Shown here: positions 1-62,000 of the stretch, piece after piece | Layout: the number at the start of each line of letters is the position of its first letter | Numbering within the stretch: the first letter of the stretch is position 1 | Assembly: GCA_009760855.2 (NCBI GenBank) | Contig: WPIO01000057.1 | Span: 2,010,001-2,072,000, forward strand | Source of the DNA: Cristatella mucedo | Taxonomy: Eukaryota; Bryozoa; Phylactolaemata; Cristatellidae | Length of the DNA stretch: 62,000 bases | Direction of reading: 5' to 3' | Position numbers and translations under genes: made by a program | Notes under the pieces: generated by a model | Database searches by the model: none | Seen by the model: the letters and a program-made list of their open reading frames with translations, nothing else | Told to the model about the DNA's origin: nothing

Positions 1-300
1 ACAAATCAAGAGATGTGAAGTATGTCGGGAGTGCATTCCTTGCTTTGGGAGCGTGCGAACTAAAGGCACGGTCTCCAAAGGATATGAGATTTGTATGAGG
101 TATAGGTAAACAGATTCCGAAAAGCAGGTGGTACCACGCTTGGCTTGGTGCAAGAGTACTAGATCTGATAGGTAGGCTGGAGCAAAGGATGTAGGGACCT
201 AAAAGCAAGTGACAAAACCTTAAAGTCGATGCATTGCTTGACTGGAAGCCTGTGGAGGTCGGCGAGAGGTGGTGTGTTGTAGCAGCTGCTTCAACCATCT
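1..300 (-). mobile_element. LINE-A fragment, C-terminal coding part
   Basis: The sequence matches, on the minus strand, the C-terminal coding part of the L2/CR1-like family A seen more fully at 4372-5700 and 48482-50075. Landmarks are the track for a diagnostic SYLSDLL-type stretch, the segment reading LKSFGD-type residues, and the HWLPVK-type region at the right end. The copy is cut by the window edge on its 3' side and carries stops and frame shifts, so it is dead. Confidence 0.8.
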
Positions 301-351
301 GCATGCCTTCTCTACGATTATTGATCGTATTTCCTGCTTTTATAATGATAG

Positions 352-490
352 TACTAATAATAATACAATTGTATAGCGCTCTCAGAGAACTTAATATTTT
401 TTTTGGTGCTTTACATTTGCTGCAAAGGAACCATAGTCGAATGGTTAATGGTAGCATGCTCAACGTCAACAAGCATAACAATTACAGTCT
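352..490 (-). mobile_element. LINE-A 3' end fragment
   Basis: Minus-strand 3' untranslated end of family A: ATT-type tail, then the paired motif of the tail (GCGCTCTCAGAGAACTTAAT here), then TTGCTGCAAAGGAA. Its 3' tail points towards the preceding fragment, so it is a separate insertion and not the continuation of that copy. Confidence 0.75.
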
Positions 491-748
491 ATCAGCTGAT
501 TATGGTTATGGAATTATGAGGCGTTTTTTGTGCAGCCGTATAGTGATAGGCCTGCATTGTGAACAACATGTGGCTGTGTTTCTGAAGTTGCATGTGCTTC
601 TATTCGACAGATACAAAGCTCTGCACTTAGCTCTATGTTGCTTCCAATCGACGGCACTTTAGACATTTGCATGCTTCTTAGTCTCACCTATTTGTTTCTT
701 TGCTACTAGTCCCTTTCAGTGCCTCCACATTCAGCTTTCCCTGCTGCT
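491..748. other. Unassigned intergenic or intronic sequence
   Basis: No repeat family or coding signal recognised. An open frame crosses it, but the codon content is not protein-like. Confidence 0.5.
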
Positions 749-768
749 ACTCTCTCTCTCTCTCTCTG

Positions 769-819
<51 letters not shown>

Positions 820-852
820 CATGCTTTGCTGCTACTTGGTCCCCATCGTTCT

Positions 853-895
<43 letters not shown>

Positions 896-928
896 CATGC
901 TTTGCTGCTACTTGGTCCCCATCGTTCT

Positions 929-971
<43 letters not shown>

Positions 972-1004
972 CATGCTTTGCTGCTACTTGGTCCCCATCG
1001 TTCT

Positions 1005-1063
<59 letters not shown>

Positions 1064-1216
1064 CATGCTTTGCTGCTACTTGGTCCCCATCGTTCTGCTC
1101 TCTCTCTCTCTCTCTCTCGTGCATGCTTTGCTGCTACTTGGTCCCCATCGTTCTGCTCTCTCTCTCTCTCTCTCTCTCTCGTGCATGCTTTGCTGCTACT
1201 TGGTCCCCATCGTTCT

Positions 1217-1261
<45 letters not shown>

Positions 1262-1294
1262 CATGCTTTGCTGCTACTTGGTCCCCATCGTTCT

Positions 1295-1338
<44 letters not shown>

Positions 1339-1353
1339 TCTCTCACACACACA
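749..1353 (+). repeat. Compound array: CT tracts alternating with a 37-bp linker
   Basis: Seven copies of one 37-bp linker begin at 817, 893, 969, 1061, 1119, 1181 and 1259. Each starts GTGCATGCTTTGCTGCTACT and ends CCCCATCGTTCTG. All seven look identical, while the CT tracts between them vary so that the repeat period is 76, 76, 92, 58, 62 and 78 bases, always even. The array ends in CT then CA repeats. This looks like a recent tandem expansion in which the linker stays homogenised and the CT part slips. All long open frames here are simple-repeat artefacts. Confidence 0.95.
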
Positions 1354-1800
1354 TAATTTACCACTTGTGTGCTGTGACTGTAGCAATTCGTAGCAGTGGC
1401 ACGTGACTGCCCCACTTCCTAGCTGAGGGAAGGGGCCCACCACTTCCCGAGCGAGGTACCTGAATGCAGGTGCCCACGATGATAGTAGCCATTTCAGCAA
1501 TCCATTTCACCGCATGCGATTTGCTATTCTTGTTTTTCTGCAGTCCCTGCGTCGTAATGAAGTTGCTTACAGTGCAGCATGCTTGCGCACATGTATGAAT
1601 GCAGAAGGCTGACTAGTGCGGCTTTAGCGAACGCATGCAGTCCCTGTTTCATTGAACGAAGCCCGTTAGCGCCATACTTTGTGCTGTCGGTGCTGCCAAG
1701 CCCGTGGTGCGTTTATTCAGCGACTGTTGCTCCAGCTTGGCGAATTGCCGTGGCGGAATAGACGCCCAATTATGTCCTCGTTGTGTGTCCTTCGTGCCAG
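1354..1800. other. Sequence upstream of first recognised exon
   Basis: No repeat recognised. An open frame runs from about 1704 into exon 1, so the true exon could start earlier than 1801, but the codons before 1801 look less protein-like. No TATA box or start site could be defended. Confidence 0.35.
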
Positions 1801-53778
<51,978 letters not shown>

Positions 53779-53989
53779 GTAAGGCTCATAAGCACTCGTT
53801 GTTATGTGATTCATGTACATCTTATTAGTATGTATGTCATGATTGGTGCAAGGGCTGCTGGAGTGCTTCTGATGTCACACACGGGCACACGAACACAGAC
53901 ACACAATCATTCACTCACCATCATGCAAAAATACTCTTGCTCACTCTTTATCTATGTATATAATTTATAATTTATACTTTATCTCTCTA

Positions 53990-54136
53990 TATAATTTATT
54001 TGTATAGCTCCCCAAGAGAACTTAATCTCTATTCAGGTGCTTCACATATGCCTCTGGGCTCGAGCCCACGACTTCAGCTAGACCTTGGTCTGGGGGAGGG
54101 GGAGCACGTTAACTGCTGGACCTATCCAGCTCGGCA
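53990..54136 (-). mobile_element. SINE1 copy
   Basis: Minus-strand SINE1: ATTTGTATAGCTCCCCAAGA, TTCAGGTGCTTCACATATGC, GGGCTCGAGCCCACGAC (box B), then box A with a short GGGGGAGGGGGA insertion. Confidence 0.88.
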
Positions 54137-54181
54137 CTCTCTTTTTCTCTTTCACCTACTCCCTCTCACACACAGTCTTGA

Positions 54182-54688
54182 GCCTGCTTTAGACGAGAGT
54201 CTTGCTTCCTACCAACTCGGAGTCTTCGGTGTATACGTCACCAACACCGTGTAAGGGAAGACCTGGCAAAGACTGAGCAGCCAAACCCGGTTCTACTTTT
54301 TCAGCCAAGACTTAACAAGTGACCAATCATATATGCCAATCAGGCCCCGCCTACCGCATCACTTAGCAAGGAATAGCAGACGACTTGACCAGCGAAATCA
54401 TCGATGCGTTCCTGGCGGGTTCCTGTTAATGGGACGCAGTGAGTTCGGAGTTTAGGAATCAGATTTTGAGGCGGCAAGCGGTAAAGGCTATAGCAGACAG
54501 GCTTAATTCTCTGGTAATTGTGTTGGCAAAGCAGAGAGAAACACCATTGCTATCACTTGAACGCTCAGTGGGCAGAGCAAATAGGAAGCCAGACTTGGAG
54601 CAAGACTGCTGTCTTAACCTCCTACAAACTGGAAGACCCTAGTAAGACTCCGAATTGGCTGGAAGCAAGACTCTTGGCTAAATCAGGC
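54182..54688. mobile_element. TIR element, about 507 bp
   Basis: The left arm GCCTGCTTTAGACGAGAGTC, TTGCTTCCTACCAACTCGGA matches the complement of the right arm (GCCTGATTTAGCCAAGAGTC, TTGCTTCCAGCCAATTCGGA), about 45 bases with few mismatches. Interior shared with 36835-37250. The open frames inside carry no motif I know. Confidence 0.75.
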
Positions 54689-54722
54689 TTTACTCTCTCT
54701 GGCCTCCTCTGTTTCCCTTATT

Positions 54723-54724
<2 letters not shown>

Positions 54725-54785
<61 letters not shown>
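54725..54785. repeat. CT microsatellite
   Basis: About 31 CT units. Confidence 0.95.
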
Positions 54786-54789
<4 letters not shown>

Positions 54790-54834
54790 TCTTCCTCTTC
54801 CTCTTTCTCCTCCAATCTTGCTTTTTTGTTTATT

Positions 54835-54946
54835 GAACATGCTAGTACTAACATTCAATCATGCTTCCTTCGCAGCAAATGTAAAGTGCCTAGAAAGAGA
54901 TTGAGTTATGTGTGGGTGCTTTATCAAGTGTGTTATTATTACTATC

Positions 54947-54947
<1 letters not shown>
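54835..54947 (+). mobile_element. LINE-A 3' tail fragment
   Basis: CATTCAATCATGCTTCCTTC, CAGCAAATGTAAAGTGCCTA, GAAAGAGATTGAGTTATGTG and an ATT run. Confidence 0.85.

Positions 54948-54950
<3 letters not shown>

Positions 54951-55036
<86 letters not shown>
54951..55036. repeat. CT microsatellite at the LINE-A tail
   Basis: About 43 CT units starting a few bases after the ATT run. Confidence 0.95.
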
Positions 55037-55039
<3 letters not shown>

Positions 55040-55619
55040 ACTTACTCATTTCCTGTCCATCTTTGTCTCACTATCTTTTTCCATGTCTATCTCCTATTCC
55101 TTCCTCCTCCTGCTCTCTCTCTCCCCAGATTACTGTTTTTGTTTTTTGTTTTGATTACATTAGCTACCTCACCTCGTGTTGGTGCTTCTTCCAAATTTGA
55201 GACGTGTAAATTTATTTAGCGCTTCTTCAATGCTGATTTGATTTTTGGATCTGGGATATGAATTGCCTTAAAAGGGCTGAGTTAACAGCTAGTATGTTAC
55301 AAAGTCTCAAATGGACGTAAATATGATAATTAATAAGTACACAGTTTCAGGTGACATCGAATTTGTCACGGCCATAAGTTGCCCGGCTGTAAGAGTTAAG
55401 CTTAGCAACTCCATCTAATAAAGCAGAGTATGCACGATCTGGATGGGTTATCTACAGGAGTTGCTTTCTCTTAGCCAATACCTTTTCCTGTCGATAGATT
55501 GTGATACTGGTTAAGCCCTATTTTAAATTACAGGTGATGATTATAGTGCATAAATATAGTATATATGCCAAGTAAGTTGGCCAATACAGAACTGACGACT
55601 CTGAACTGCTAACTGATGG
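55037..55619. other. Unassigned sequence downstream of exon 15
   Basis: Nothing recognised. Confidence 0.4.
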
Positions 55620-55634
55620 TAATAATAATAATAC

Positions 55635-55666
<32 letters not shown>

Positions 55667-56345
55667 GTGAAACATTTGTATCGCACCTAGGATAACTAAA
55701 GCTGTAAACGCTTTGCACATGTAACAAAGGAGCTTGTCAACTGATTGGTGATAACATGCACAGTTTGATGTAAGCACATGCAAGACAATTCACATTGACG
55801 TATAGATTCTGTTTGGAGCAGCTAGGTGTTTAGCTTTTCCATTTAAATGTCACGTCAGGCCATGTCGTGCTGTCTGTTTGTTGTGGTTTGTATGCTTTGG
55901 TAGCATAGGAATTAGAGGCATGGTCCTCACAGGATTAGAGGTTAGTTGCCTAAGATGTAAGTACTGCTGGTAAGTTAGCCCGTCTATGCAACTAAATGAG
56001 GGACTTAAAAGTGGATGAAAGGAGCTTGAAGTCGAGACGTTGCTCGGTGTGGCTAGTCCAAGTCGGTTAGAAGTGGTGTATTGTGGCAGTTACCACCATC
56101 GTAACCGATTATCTTAGCATGGGAGTTGTTTACCATCGATTACGATCATATTGCACAGACAGTGAGACCTGAAGGATTTAGCTACAGAAGTCTATATTGA
56201 ATGTCACAAAAATTCAATGGCCAACTTCGTTGTGACATGTTATCCTAGCCGGGTCCTAATTTTTGCAATGTTATGTAGCTAAATGCTTACCGACTTGACA
56301 TTGGAGCTGGTGTAGTCATCTGTTGCTAAAATGGTTGCTTCAATT
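55620..56345 (-). mobile_element. Diverged LINE-A subfamily copy
   Basis: A long ATT/AAT run, then blocks in family A order on the minus strand but with a different tail (ATTTGTATCGCACCTAGGAT, GTAAACGCTTTGCACATG), coding end, C-terminal domain, to TTGCAATGTTATGTAGCTAA near 56270. Either a very old copy or a sister subfamily. Confidence 0.6.
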
Positions 56346-56929
56346 ATATGACCGATAATTCAAATAAATACAGGCGTTTCACATATTGCCAGATTCTCTG
56401 TCTTTATTCATTGACTTGTTGGTAAAGGCTGATGAGTCAGGAATAAGGGTGCCGAAGATGGTTTAATTCTGCTTTAATGCAGTATTTAGATCAAAACTGC
56501 GGTATGAGAACAGCTGCTGCTTCGAGCATTACATTTGAGGTTCTTTAGTTGTAGCTGTAGCTGCTTAGGACTGCACGACAGTTGCATCACAATTGATTGT
56601 TCTTAAATTCAATGCCATGACCGGTTTACGTGTGCATTTGTTTCAACGTGATGCTATTCTACCGTTTCCACATGACCGACTCTGTAATTGACTTGCTCCT
56701 TCATTGCCGATGTATCACCTACGTGGATAGCTTCTTTACTATTTGTATCACTAATGGGATGCCTGTGGTGTTTTCACGGCTTCGAAATGGTTGGCATGCC
56801 GATCCCTCATGAACCCGACGGTAGTAGCCTACAGCTATGTACTTGAGAAGGGGGTTAGCGCTGGTTGGAGCTGATGTGACCCAATGGCTAAGCAATCGGC
56901 AGAAACACTATAAAGCATGTCCTTGTCCT

Positions 56930-57462
56930 TGCAACATCATGCCATTTTTGCAACCTGCACTGGCTCCCAATCAAGTATATTGTGTCGACTTCAAGGATCT
57001 GTCACTTACTTTTAGATCCCTTCATTCTCTGACCTACCTATCAGAACTACTCCGCCACCAGGCTAAGCATCTTACCACCTGCTTTTCTGACTCAAGTCTT
57101 TAAGCTATGCCATGTATGACCCTCAACTCCTTTAGAGACCGTACCTTTAGCTGGTATGCTCCCAGAGCCTGGAACTCACTCCCGACTGACATCACGATAT
57201 CCACTGACATTATGACATTTAAAAAAAAGCTTTAATCGCACCTGTTTATTACAGCATTTAGTGGGTCCTTGTGATGTGTCCTTTGTATGCCTATGTGTGT
57301 TGACACTGTGCCTGCTTCTACTAACCCTATCTACATGTTGACATGTAGATAGGGTTAGTATGGATGTCACATCCCAGGTTATGCTTGATGACATTTTGCA
57401 TATTACTACTAATCATTTGGTCATGCTCTCTTTACAGCATCTGCAACGTGCCTAGAAATAAC
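56930..57462 (+). mobile_element. LINE-A 3' part
   Basis: Plus-strand family A: CTGCACTGGCTCCCAATCAA, CTTACTTTTAGATCCCTTCA, coding end (PRAWNSLPTDITIS), 3' UTR, and TCTGCAACGTGCCTAGAAAT at the tail. Confidence 0.85.
57320..57359. repeat. Perfect 19-bp inverted repeat, 2-base loop
   Basis: ACTAACCCTATCTACATGT, TG, ACATGTAGATAGGGTTAGT. Lies in the 3' UTR of a LINE-A copy; other copies lack it. Confidence 0.97.
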
Positions 57463-57532
57463 AATAATTAGAATACATTGTGTAGCAACCTCAGAGAACC
57501 GAATCTCTGTCTAGGCACTTTACACAGTACTG
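57463..57532 (-). mobile_element. LINE-A tail fragment
   Basis: TAGAATACATTGTGTAGCAA, CCTCAGAGAACCGAATCTCT and GTCTAGGCACTTTACAC on the minus strand, tail to tail with the preceding copy. Confidence 0.75.
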
Positions 57533-57547
57533 CCACTTTGCAAAGCT

Positions 57548-57590
57548 AAAAAGAGAATCAGTTCTCTCGGGGTTCTATAGAAATGTATTA
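57548..57590 (+). mobile_element. SINE1 or LINE-A tail fragment
   Basis: AAAAAGAGAATCAGTTCTCT then CGGGGTTCTATAGAAATG matches the shared tail section of SINE1. Confidence 0.5.
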
Positions 57591-58119
57591 CCATTAGTAT
57601 GATTATTATTGATTTTTTATCTTTTTGTACTTGTTGGTTGATATTGCTCCCAAGCATTTAGTTTCTAACGTTCAGAAACTGTACAGTCCTCAAATAGCTT
57701 CCTTACCACCTTTGGTATAAGTCATACCCACATTTTTCTATCACCCCATTCAACAAAATACCTATTCGGCTATCACGACGTTCCGTAATTGAGGCCCACT
57801 ATGACTGATGAAGGAATCCTGGGGGCGTATCTATGAGATTGGGAGAGAATGGGGATACAGGGATGCTAAAATCTACGAATCCCTACTATTTTATGGTTTT
57901 TATTACTGGGATTAGCAAGTAAATCTGCTATGTATTTCTCATAAGCTTCTTGGGCCAAAAGTAATGCATTTTTGCACAGGAAAATATCTGAGTTTATTTA
58001 TAGTATCAGTGTTCAAAATGTGTTGCTGCGTAAATGTCACTGATTCTATGAAATGTTTAATCTTAGCCTAAAAAGGAGTTCGGCAGCTTCTATTTCTTTT
58101 GAATAGCTGTCCTAGTTGA

Positions 58120-59700
58120 CGGTGACACCATGCATGCACCACTGGTGCACCTTCCTTCTCTTGCTAGCTTCTTGATCTGCATCTAGACTCGACCGACTGC
58201 TTTGATAACTTCTCTGAAGCAGTGAACATTACATTTAGGAGTACTCTGGACGAGCATGCACCCATACATTCTGTTCTAACTTCAAAAGATGCACCCTGCT
58301 CAGTGCATGCTTGAACGTCGTTTTAAGACGTCCAGGTCCTATGGAAATCTAGTCAATTTTAAAAAAAAATTTTGAGTCTGCACCCGGAAGCTTAGAAAGC
58401 CTGGGTTTATTTTTTCATTCGAAAGCTCAAGTCCTGCCACTCAGATTTAAAACAGGTCTATAAGACGGTAAGCAATTTACTGGCCAATGCTGAGAGGTCT
58501 CGCTACCTATATATTAACGGCTCGGCCGAAAAGTTGTCAGCATTCTTCACTGAAACAATCGTGTGCATTCATGCCTCCATAAAACCTCCTTCATCTATAC
58601 CAATTGCTGAATTGCATCCTTTGACCTTCCTTAAAAGATTTTCCCGGGTTTCTGCATGCAATTTGTCTACCTTATTAAAGTCTAGTAAAAAAAAAGAGCT
58701 CTCTACTGAAGACCTTATACCATCATTGCTGTGGTTGTTCACTGGCAGACCAACTTAACCCTGCCATAAACGTGATTTTGAATGCTTCTCTGGAAATGGG
58801 TTGTGCCCAAGTCTTTTACGTCGGCCATTGTTAGATATTTTAAAAGCCTGGATTAGATATTGAGGTCCTTGCAAACTATCGTCCAGTTTTCCTTTTTCCT
58901 TTTTTGCTAAAGATTCTAAAAAATATCAGCTAAGCAGCTGGTAGCACACATTGAAAAGAATGAAATGTCACAAAAACCTCAATCGGGGTTCAAGTAGTAG
59001 CAATCCACTGAAACTGCTCTCCTACGGTGAATCAGTTACATCCAATGCAACAACACTGACAGAAATGTCACTACTCTAGCGCAGCTAGATCTATCAGTTG
59101 CTTAAGAGATAATTGATCACAATATCCTACTTGAACGATTAAGAACAACGATCGGTCTGGCAGACGAGGCAGTGGCATGGTTTAAATCGTACTTGTCTGT
59201 TCGTGATCAATCCGTGTCGTGTGTCGGTCAGGCTTCATCCACCAGACCTGTCACCTGTGGAGTCCCTCAAAAGTCCGTCCTTGGTCCCTTGCTGTTCTCC
59301 ATTTATATTCAACCTCTGGGAGAAGTGATCAAGGCCCATGGAATAGGATATCACTTTTATGCTGACAATACTCGGCTGTATTTGCCTTGTAACCCATCGG
59401 AATCTGCTGTAGCCACTGATAAGCTGGATGCTTGCCTTGCAGACATTTAATTCTGGCTGTCGGCAAATTTCCTCAAACTAAACGACGATAAAACGGACCT
59501 GCTGCTCATAGGACACCCCAAGCGTGTTGCTTGATTAGAAGGCTTTTCTCTTTTTCATGATGCTATTGTGCGACCTTCACTATATGCTCGGCATTTAGGT
59601 TTCGTCTTCGATGGCTGCCTAAATTCTGAAAGCTTTGTTAAGAAGACTGCTTCCTCAGCTAACCACCACGTCCGATCCCAATCTAAGATATCTAGCTGTT
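58120..59700 (+). mobile_element. LINE-B copy with reverse-transcriptase domain
   Basis: Plus-strand family B from the endonuclease/RT linker (EAVNITFRSTLDEHAPIHSV) through ILNASLEMGCA, ANYRPV, QLDLSV (first catalytic Asp region), LERLRTTIGLADEAVAWFKS, TRPVTCGVPQKSVLGPLLFS, the palm box YADNTRLYLP, LSANFLKLNDDKTDLLLIGH, and KKTASSA near 59640. The box is YADN where YADD is expected, so the last catalytic Asp is lost. Several stops. The 3' end is missing. Confidence 0.88.
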
Positions 59701-59945
59701 TCGTCCATCGAATGTGTACTTTGTAGAACACCCCAGGGGATTTTAACAACATCAGATACCAGAGACGAGAGAGTAGTGCCGAATAGACCAGCCTCACGAT
59801 TGGGGTTACCTTTGAGTAGGAGTACGGTTTTATCGTCGTTACGTGTTAGAAAATTAGCCGACTTTCCTGATCTAATTTCTGAAAGGCAAGCATTCAATTG
59901 ATCAGTCGCTGCAGCAGATTCTGACAGTTTAAACTAGAAATGCAG
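59700..59945 (-). mobile_element. LINE-B palm fragment, inverted
   Basis: Minus strand reads LINACLSEIRS-like, SANFLTRNDDKTVLLLKGNP and TTLSSLVSDVV, a second copy of the region also present at 59420-59600 on the plus strand. Head to head with the preceding copy. Confidence 0.75.
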
Positions 59946-60157
59946 CCGGTTGTCGTCAGTATAGAATTGCCTCATCAATCCGTGGCCAATCTATGTGTGT
60001 GTGTGTGGTCACCCATTGCATGCAAAGGCTTCTGCACACGATGGCTAATCGGTTGCTGAGTAGACGATAAGCTTCTGCAATGTCTCCTACAGCTGCTTGT
60101 CAATCGTAGCCTTGTCATCGACTCAGTCTACCCACCCAGTGACATATCAAGCCCCAG

Positions 60158-60226
60158 GATGCTGGACCCTTGATCCTGACGGCTGTGGTGCTTGTTTTCC
60201 ATCTGGCTCTGCTGGCTCACTCCTTC
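60158..60226 (+). CDS. Weak candidate for a further exon of the host gene
   Basis: The acceptor CAAGCCCCAG and donor GTAACC bracket a phase-1 frame reading CWTLDPDGCGACFPSGSAGS, compatible with exon 15. Another frame is hydrophobic (LILTAVVLVFHLALLAHSF). Neither is convincing. Confidence 0.2.
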
Positions 60227-60599
60227 GTAACCAAAGGCATGCCAAGATCAAGATTTAGCCCCTCTCGGAAATTCCTTTGTGTAACTGTACCTAACGCGAT
60301 GGCATATGTCTCTGTAGGTATCCTGTTGCCTCACAAATCGTGGCAGTCGGCTACATGTATTAAATGTGCAAACGTCAGAAACATGCCTCTCCTCGACCAC
60401 ATTTAACTTTTAGCATTGATAGCACCGGCGAAAATAGTGATGTGACTTACAGTTTATATTGCACAGCTGTCCAGGCAAAAGTGCACTAGCTCAGGCTCAA
60501 GGTTGCAGCCAAAGCTGTGTCAAAACTTTCTTTTTAACTAATGCCTGCCTGTCCACAAGAGCTGTGTGGCATAACGATTTTCTGAGCTGTGGAACTGTG

Positions 60600-60755
60600 T
60601 GTCGTGCTGGTTTGGCCGAGCGGTTAAGGTACGTGCCTCGAACCAAGGTCAAAGTTAATGAGTTGATGACCGAGGTCGTGTGCTGGAGCCCCACGGCATA
60701 TGTGAAGCATCCGAAAAGAGATTAAGTTTTATTAGGGTCCTATGCGAGTAAATTA
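60600..60755 (+). mobile_element. SINE1 copy with near-perfect tRNA box A
   Basis: TGGCCGAGCGGTTAAGG (60613) is the standard tRNA-Leu/Ser box A; box-B region GTGCTGGAGCCCC; then GCATATGTGAAGCATCCGAA, AAGAGATTAAGTTTTATTAG. Shows that SINE1 derives from such a tRNA. Confidence 0.9.
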
Positions 60756-60759
60756 TATA

Positions 60760-61584
60760 TTTTTGTTGTGTTTTACCTGAATAGCCGTTAAGATTGGTAA
60801 CGATATCAGGAGTAAGCTGATGTCCTCACTTGGGCAAGCAACCTCTGCCCTCTGACCCACCTCCCCACTTGCCTCAGCTTCTCTTTCTTCAGCTTTCTTT
60901 CTCTGCAAGACAAACTTGCTTGTGCCAGTAGCACCCGAAGCAGTGTTCTATGCATTGTTTTGCTGTGGTATATTTAGATCAGCTGGGCATTTAGTGCTCT
61001 TTAAAGTCACCTCCCGGACTTCTCGAAACCTTCTGGACGACTCACTTTACGAAAGTAAAAAACATTTTTCTGTACCTGGCACGGAACCTGCACGTGTTGA
61101 CGGCATTCGCAATTTGGCGTCACCTACCCTATCGTAGCCGTTTGCCCTTGCTTTGCATAACTTAGTAAGTCCTCGTATGTTCGTTCGAATTAGCCATTAC
61201 AATAGATGTCTCCTTCAGCCCTTTGTTTTTTATGGACATGGTCGTTTGCTCTGTACTGTTTTTGTTGTCGATAAGCCCTATTCTTTCTGCCCATGTACCG
61301 GGAGTATTCCTTTCCTGTTTTGTAAACCATATCTTCATTAAGTGTTACACCTTTTTCTGCATCAGATTGTGTTCCAATAGTGGCTTCTTGCTTTGTCCTA
61401 AAGCGTTTCTGGTGTGGCCTTGCACTACAGCTAGAGCTCGTTGAATCTGCATGCTGACCTCCATCTTGGGAGCAGCATTTGGCATTCGTTTTTCATTAAA
61501 AAAAAAGGTGCTTTAGCGCCATTTAAATGACCTTAGCATGTTTGTGAATGACGAGGTTCGTGTGCATGTGTGTGCCTGTGCATG

Positions 61585-61587
<3 letters not shown>
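60760..61587. other. Unassigned sequence
   Basis: No repeat or exon recognised. Confidence 0.4.

Positions 61588-61666
<79 letters not shown>
61588..61666. repeat. GT microsatellite
   Basis: About 39 GT units. Confidence 0.95.
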
Positions 61667-61667
<1 letters not shown>

Positions 61668-61721
61668 CTGCTCATGCACGAGTGTGTGTGTGCCTGAGTG
61701 AATGCATAGGTCATATAATAG

Positions 61722-61797
61722 TAGCATGGGCAGCTGAGTTGGTAGAGCATTGACCCAGTAACTGCCAGGTTGAAGTGGATCAAGTCCCACTCGAAGG
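61722..61797 (+). repeat. tRNA-like sequence, third SINE head or tRNA pseudogene
   Basis: CAGCTGAGTTGGTAGAGCAT matches a generic tRNA box A, and GTGGATCAAGTCCCAC about 30 bases later is a plausible box B in a 5-bp T stem. The acceptor stem does not pair well, so a functional tRNA is unlikely. Confidence 0.5.
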
Positions 61798-62000
61798 GAG
61801 ATTTTTGGCGCTCAGTCAAATAGCAGATGGCCTTTGGTTGCTCTGTACTTTGAAATTCAATTGGCCCAGCAGTTGAAAGTACGGAGGAGGTGCTGATTGT
61901 CCGGAGGTTGGAGTCGACCTTGCTAATCTGCTGCGAAGCAGGGCACCAGCAGCAGTGACTCTGGCATGCCACTGGGGGGGGGCATGGCATGCTACAATAG

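Noticed and set aside
749-1353. CT/37-mer array as a CRISPR-like array
   Set aside because: The 37-bp unit is the constant part and the variable part is only CT length, so there are no distinct spacers.
700-1500. Long open frames on both strands (Leu/Ser or Arg/Glu repeats)
   Set aside because: They are translations of the CT/GA repeat in all frames and have no coding content.
58120-59945. Twin-priming inversion of one LINE-B
   Set aside because: The plus and minus pieces cover the same region of the element, while a twin-priming product would have abutting, non-overlapping parts.
61722-61797. Functional tRNA gene
   Set aside because: Box A and B are present but the acceptor stem and anticodon arm do not pair convincingly.

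Overview
This is a stretch of a metazoan, probably invertebrate, nuclear genome. The evidence is the combination of: no bacterial-style gene packing, short exon-like open segments with GT/AG borders separated by kilobases of non-coding DNA, many dinucleotide microsatellites, tRNA-derived SINEs, L2/CR1-type LINEs whose 3' ends carry ATT repeats, and remnants of Tc1/mariner- and pogo-like DNA transposons. I cannot name the species.

Host coding content. I see one convincing host gene, on the plus strand. It is a chain of 15 small exons, plus two weaker ones, running from about 1.8 kb to 53.8 kb (possibly to 60.2 kb). The chosen exons can be joined without a frame break, giving roughly 570 residues. 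The predicted protein is mostly helical, with a Ser/Ala-rich basic segment and a short charged helix encoded by the largest exon (17.8-18.2 kb). I do not recognise the family. The first and last exons lie outside the window or were not found. Everything else listed sits in its introns.

Mobile DNA. Two LINE families dominate. Family A is L2/CR1-like, with a 3' end of about 45 bases that begins GCGCCTAGAAAGAGATTGAG and runs into ATT repeats. Family B is a second CR1/L2-clade LINE with a different 3' end running into ACATT repeats. Almost all copies are 5'-truncated and broken. A third partner, SINE1, has a tRNA-Leu/Ser-like head and a tail resembling the family A LINE tail. SINE2 is another tRNA-derived SINE. 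At least four TIR elements (37.3, 37.9, 52.0 and 54.2 kb, the last with a relative at 36.8 kb) and one Tc1-like transposase remnant (43.1 kb) are also present.

Layout. 0-1.4 kb: LINE-A debris and an unusual CT/37-mer compound array. 1.8-20 kb: exons 1-9 among LINE-A, LINE-B and SINE copies. 20-28 kb: TCTG/CT microsatellite, then two LINE-A copies each split by a LINE-B. 28.8-34 kb: exons 10-11, GT repeats, CTG-rich DNA. 36.6-38.3 kb: a cluster of SINE1 and three TIR elements. 42-44.7 kb: exons 12-14, a 236-bp CT repeat and the Tc1 remnant. 45.7-50.9 kb: a long LINE-A with apparent insertions of SINE1, SINE2 and two other LINE-A copies. 51.5-55 kb: SINE1 with an AT tail, TIR elements, exon 15, CT repeats. 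55.6-60 kb: LINE-A relatives and a LINE-B reverse-transcriptase copy facing an inverted LINE-B piece. 60-62 kb: SINE1, a GT repeat and a tRNA-like sequence.

All repeat borders were set by eye against other copies in the window and are good to about 10-30 bases. No similarity search was possible.
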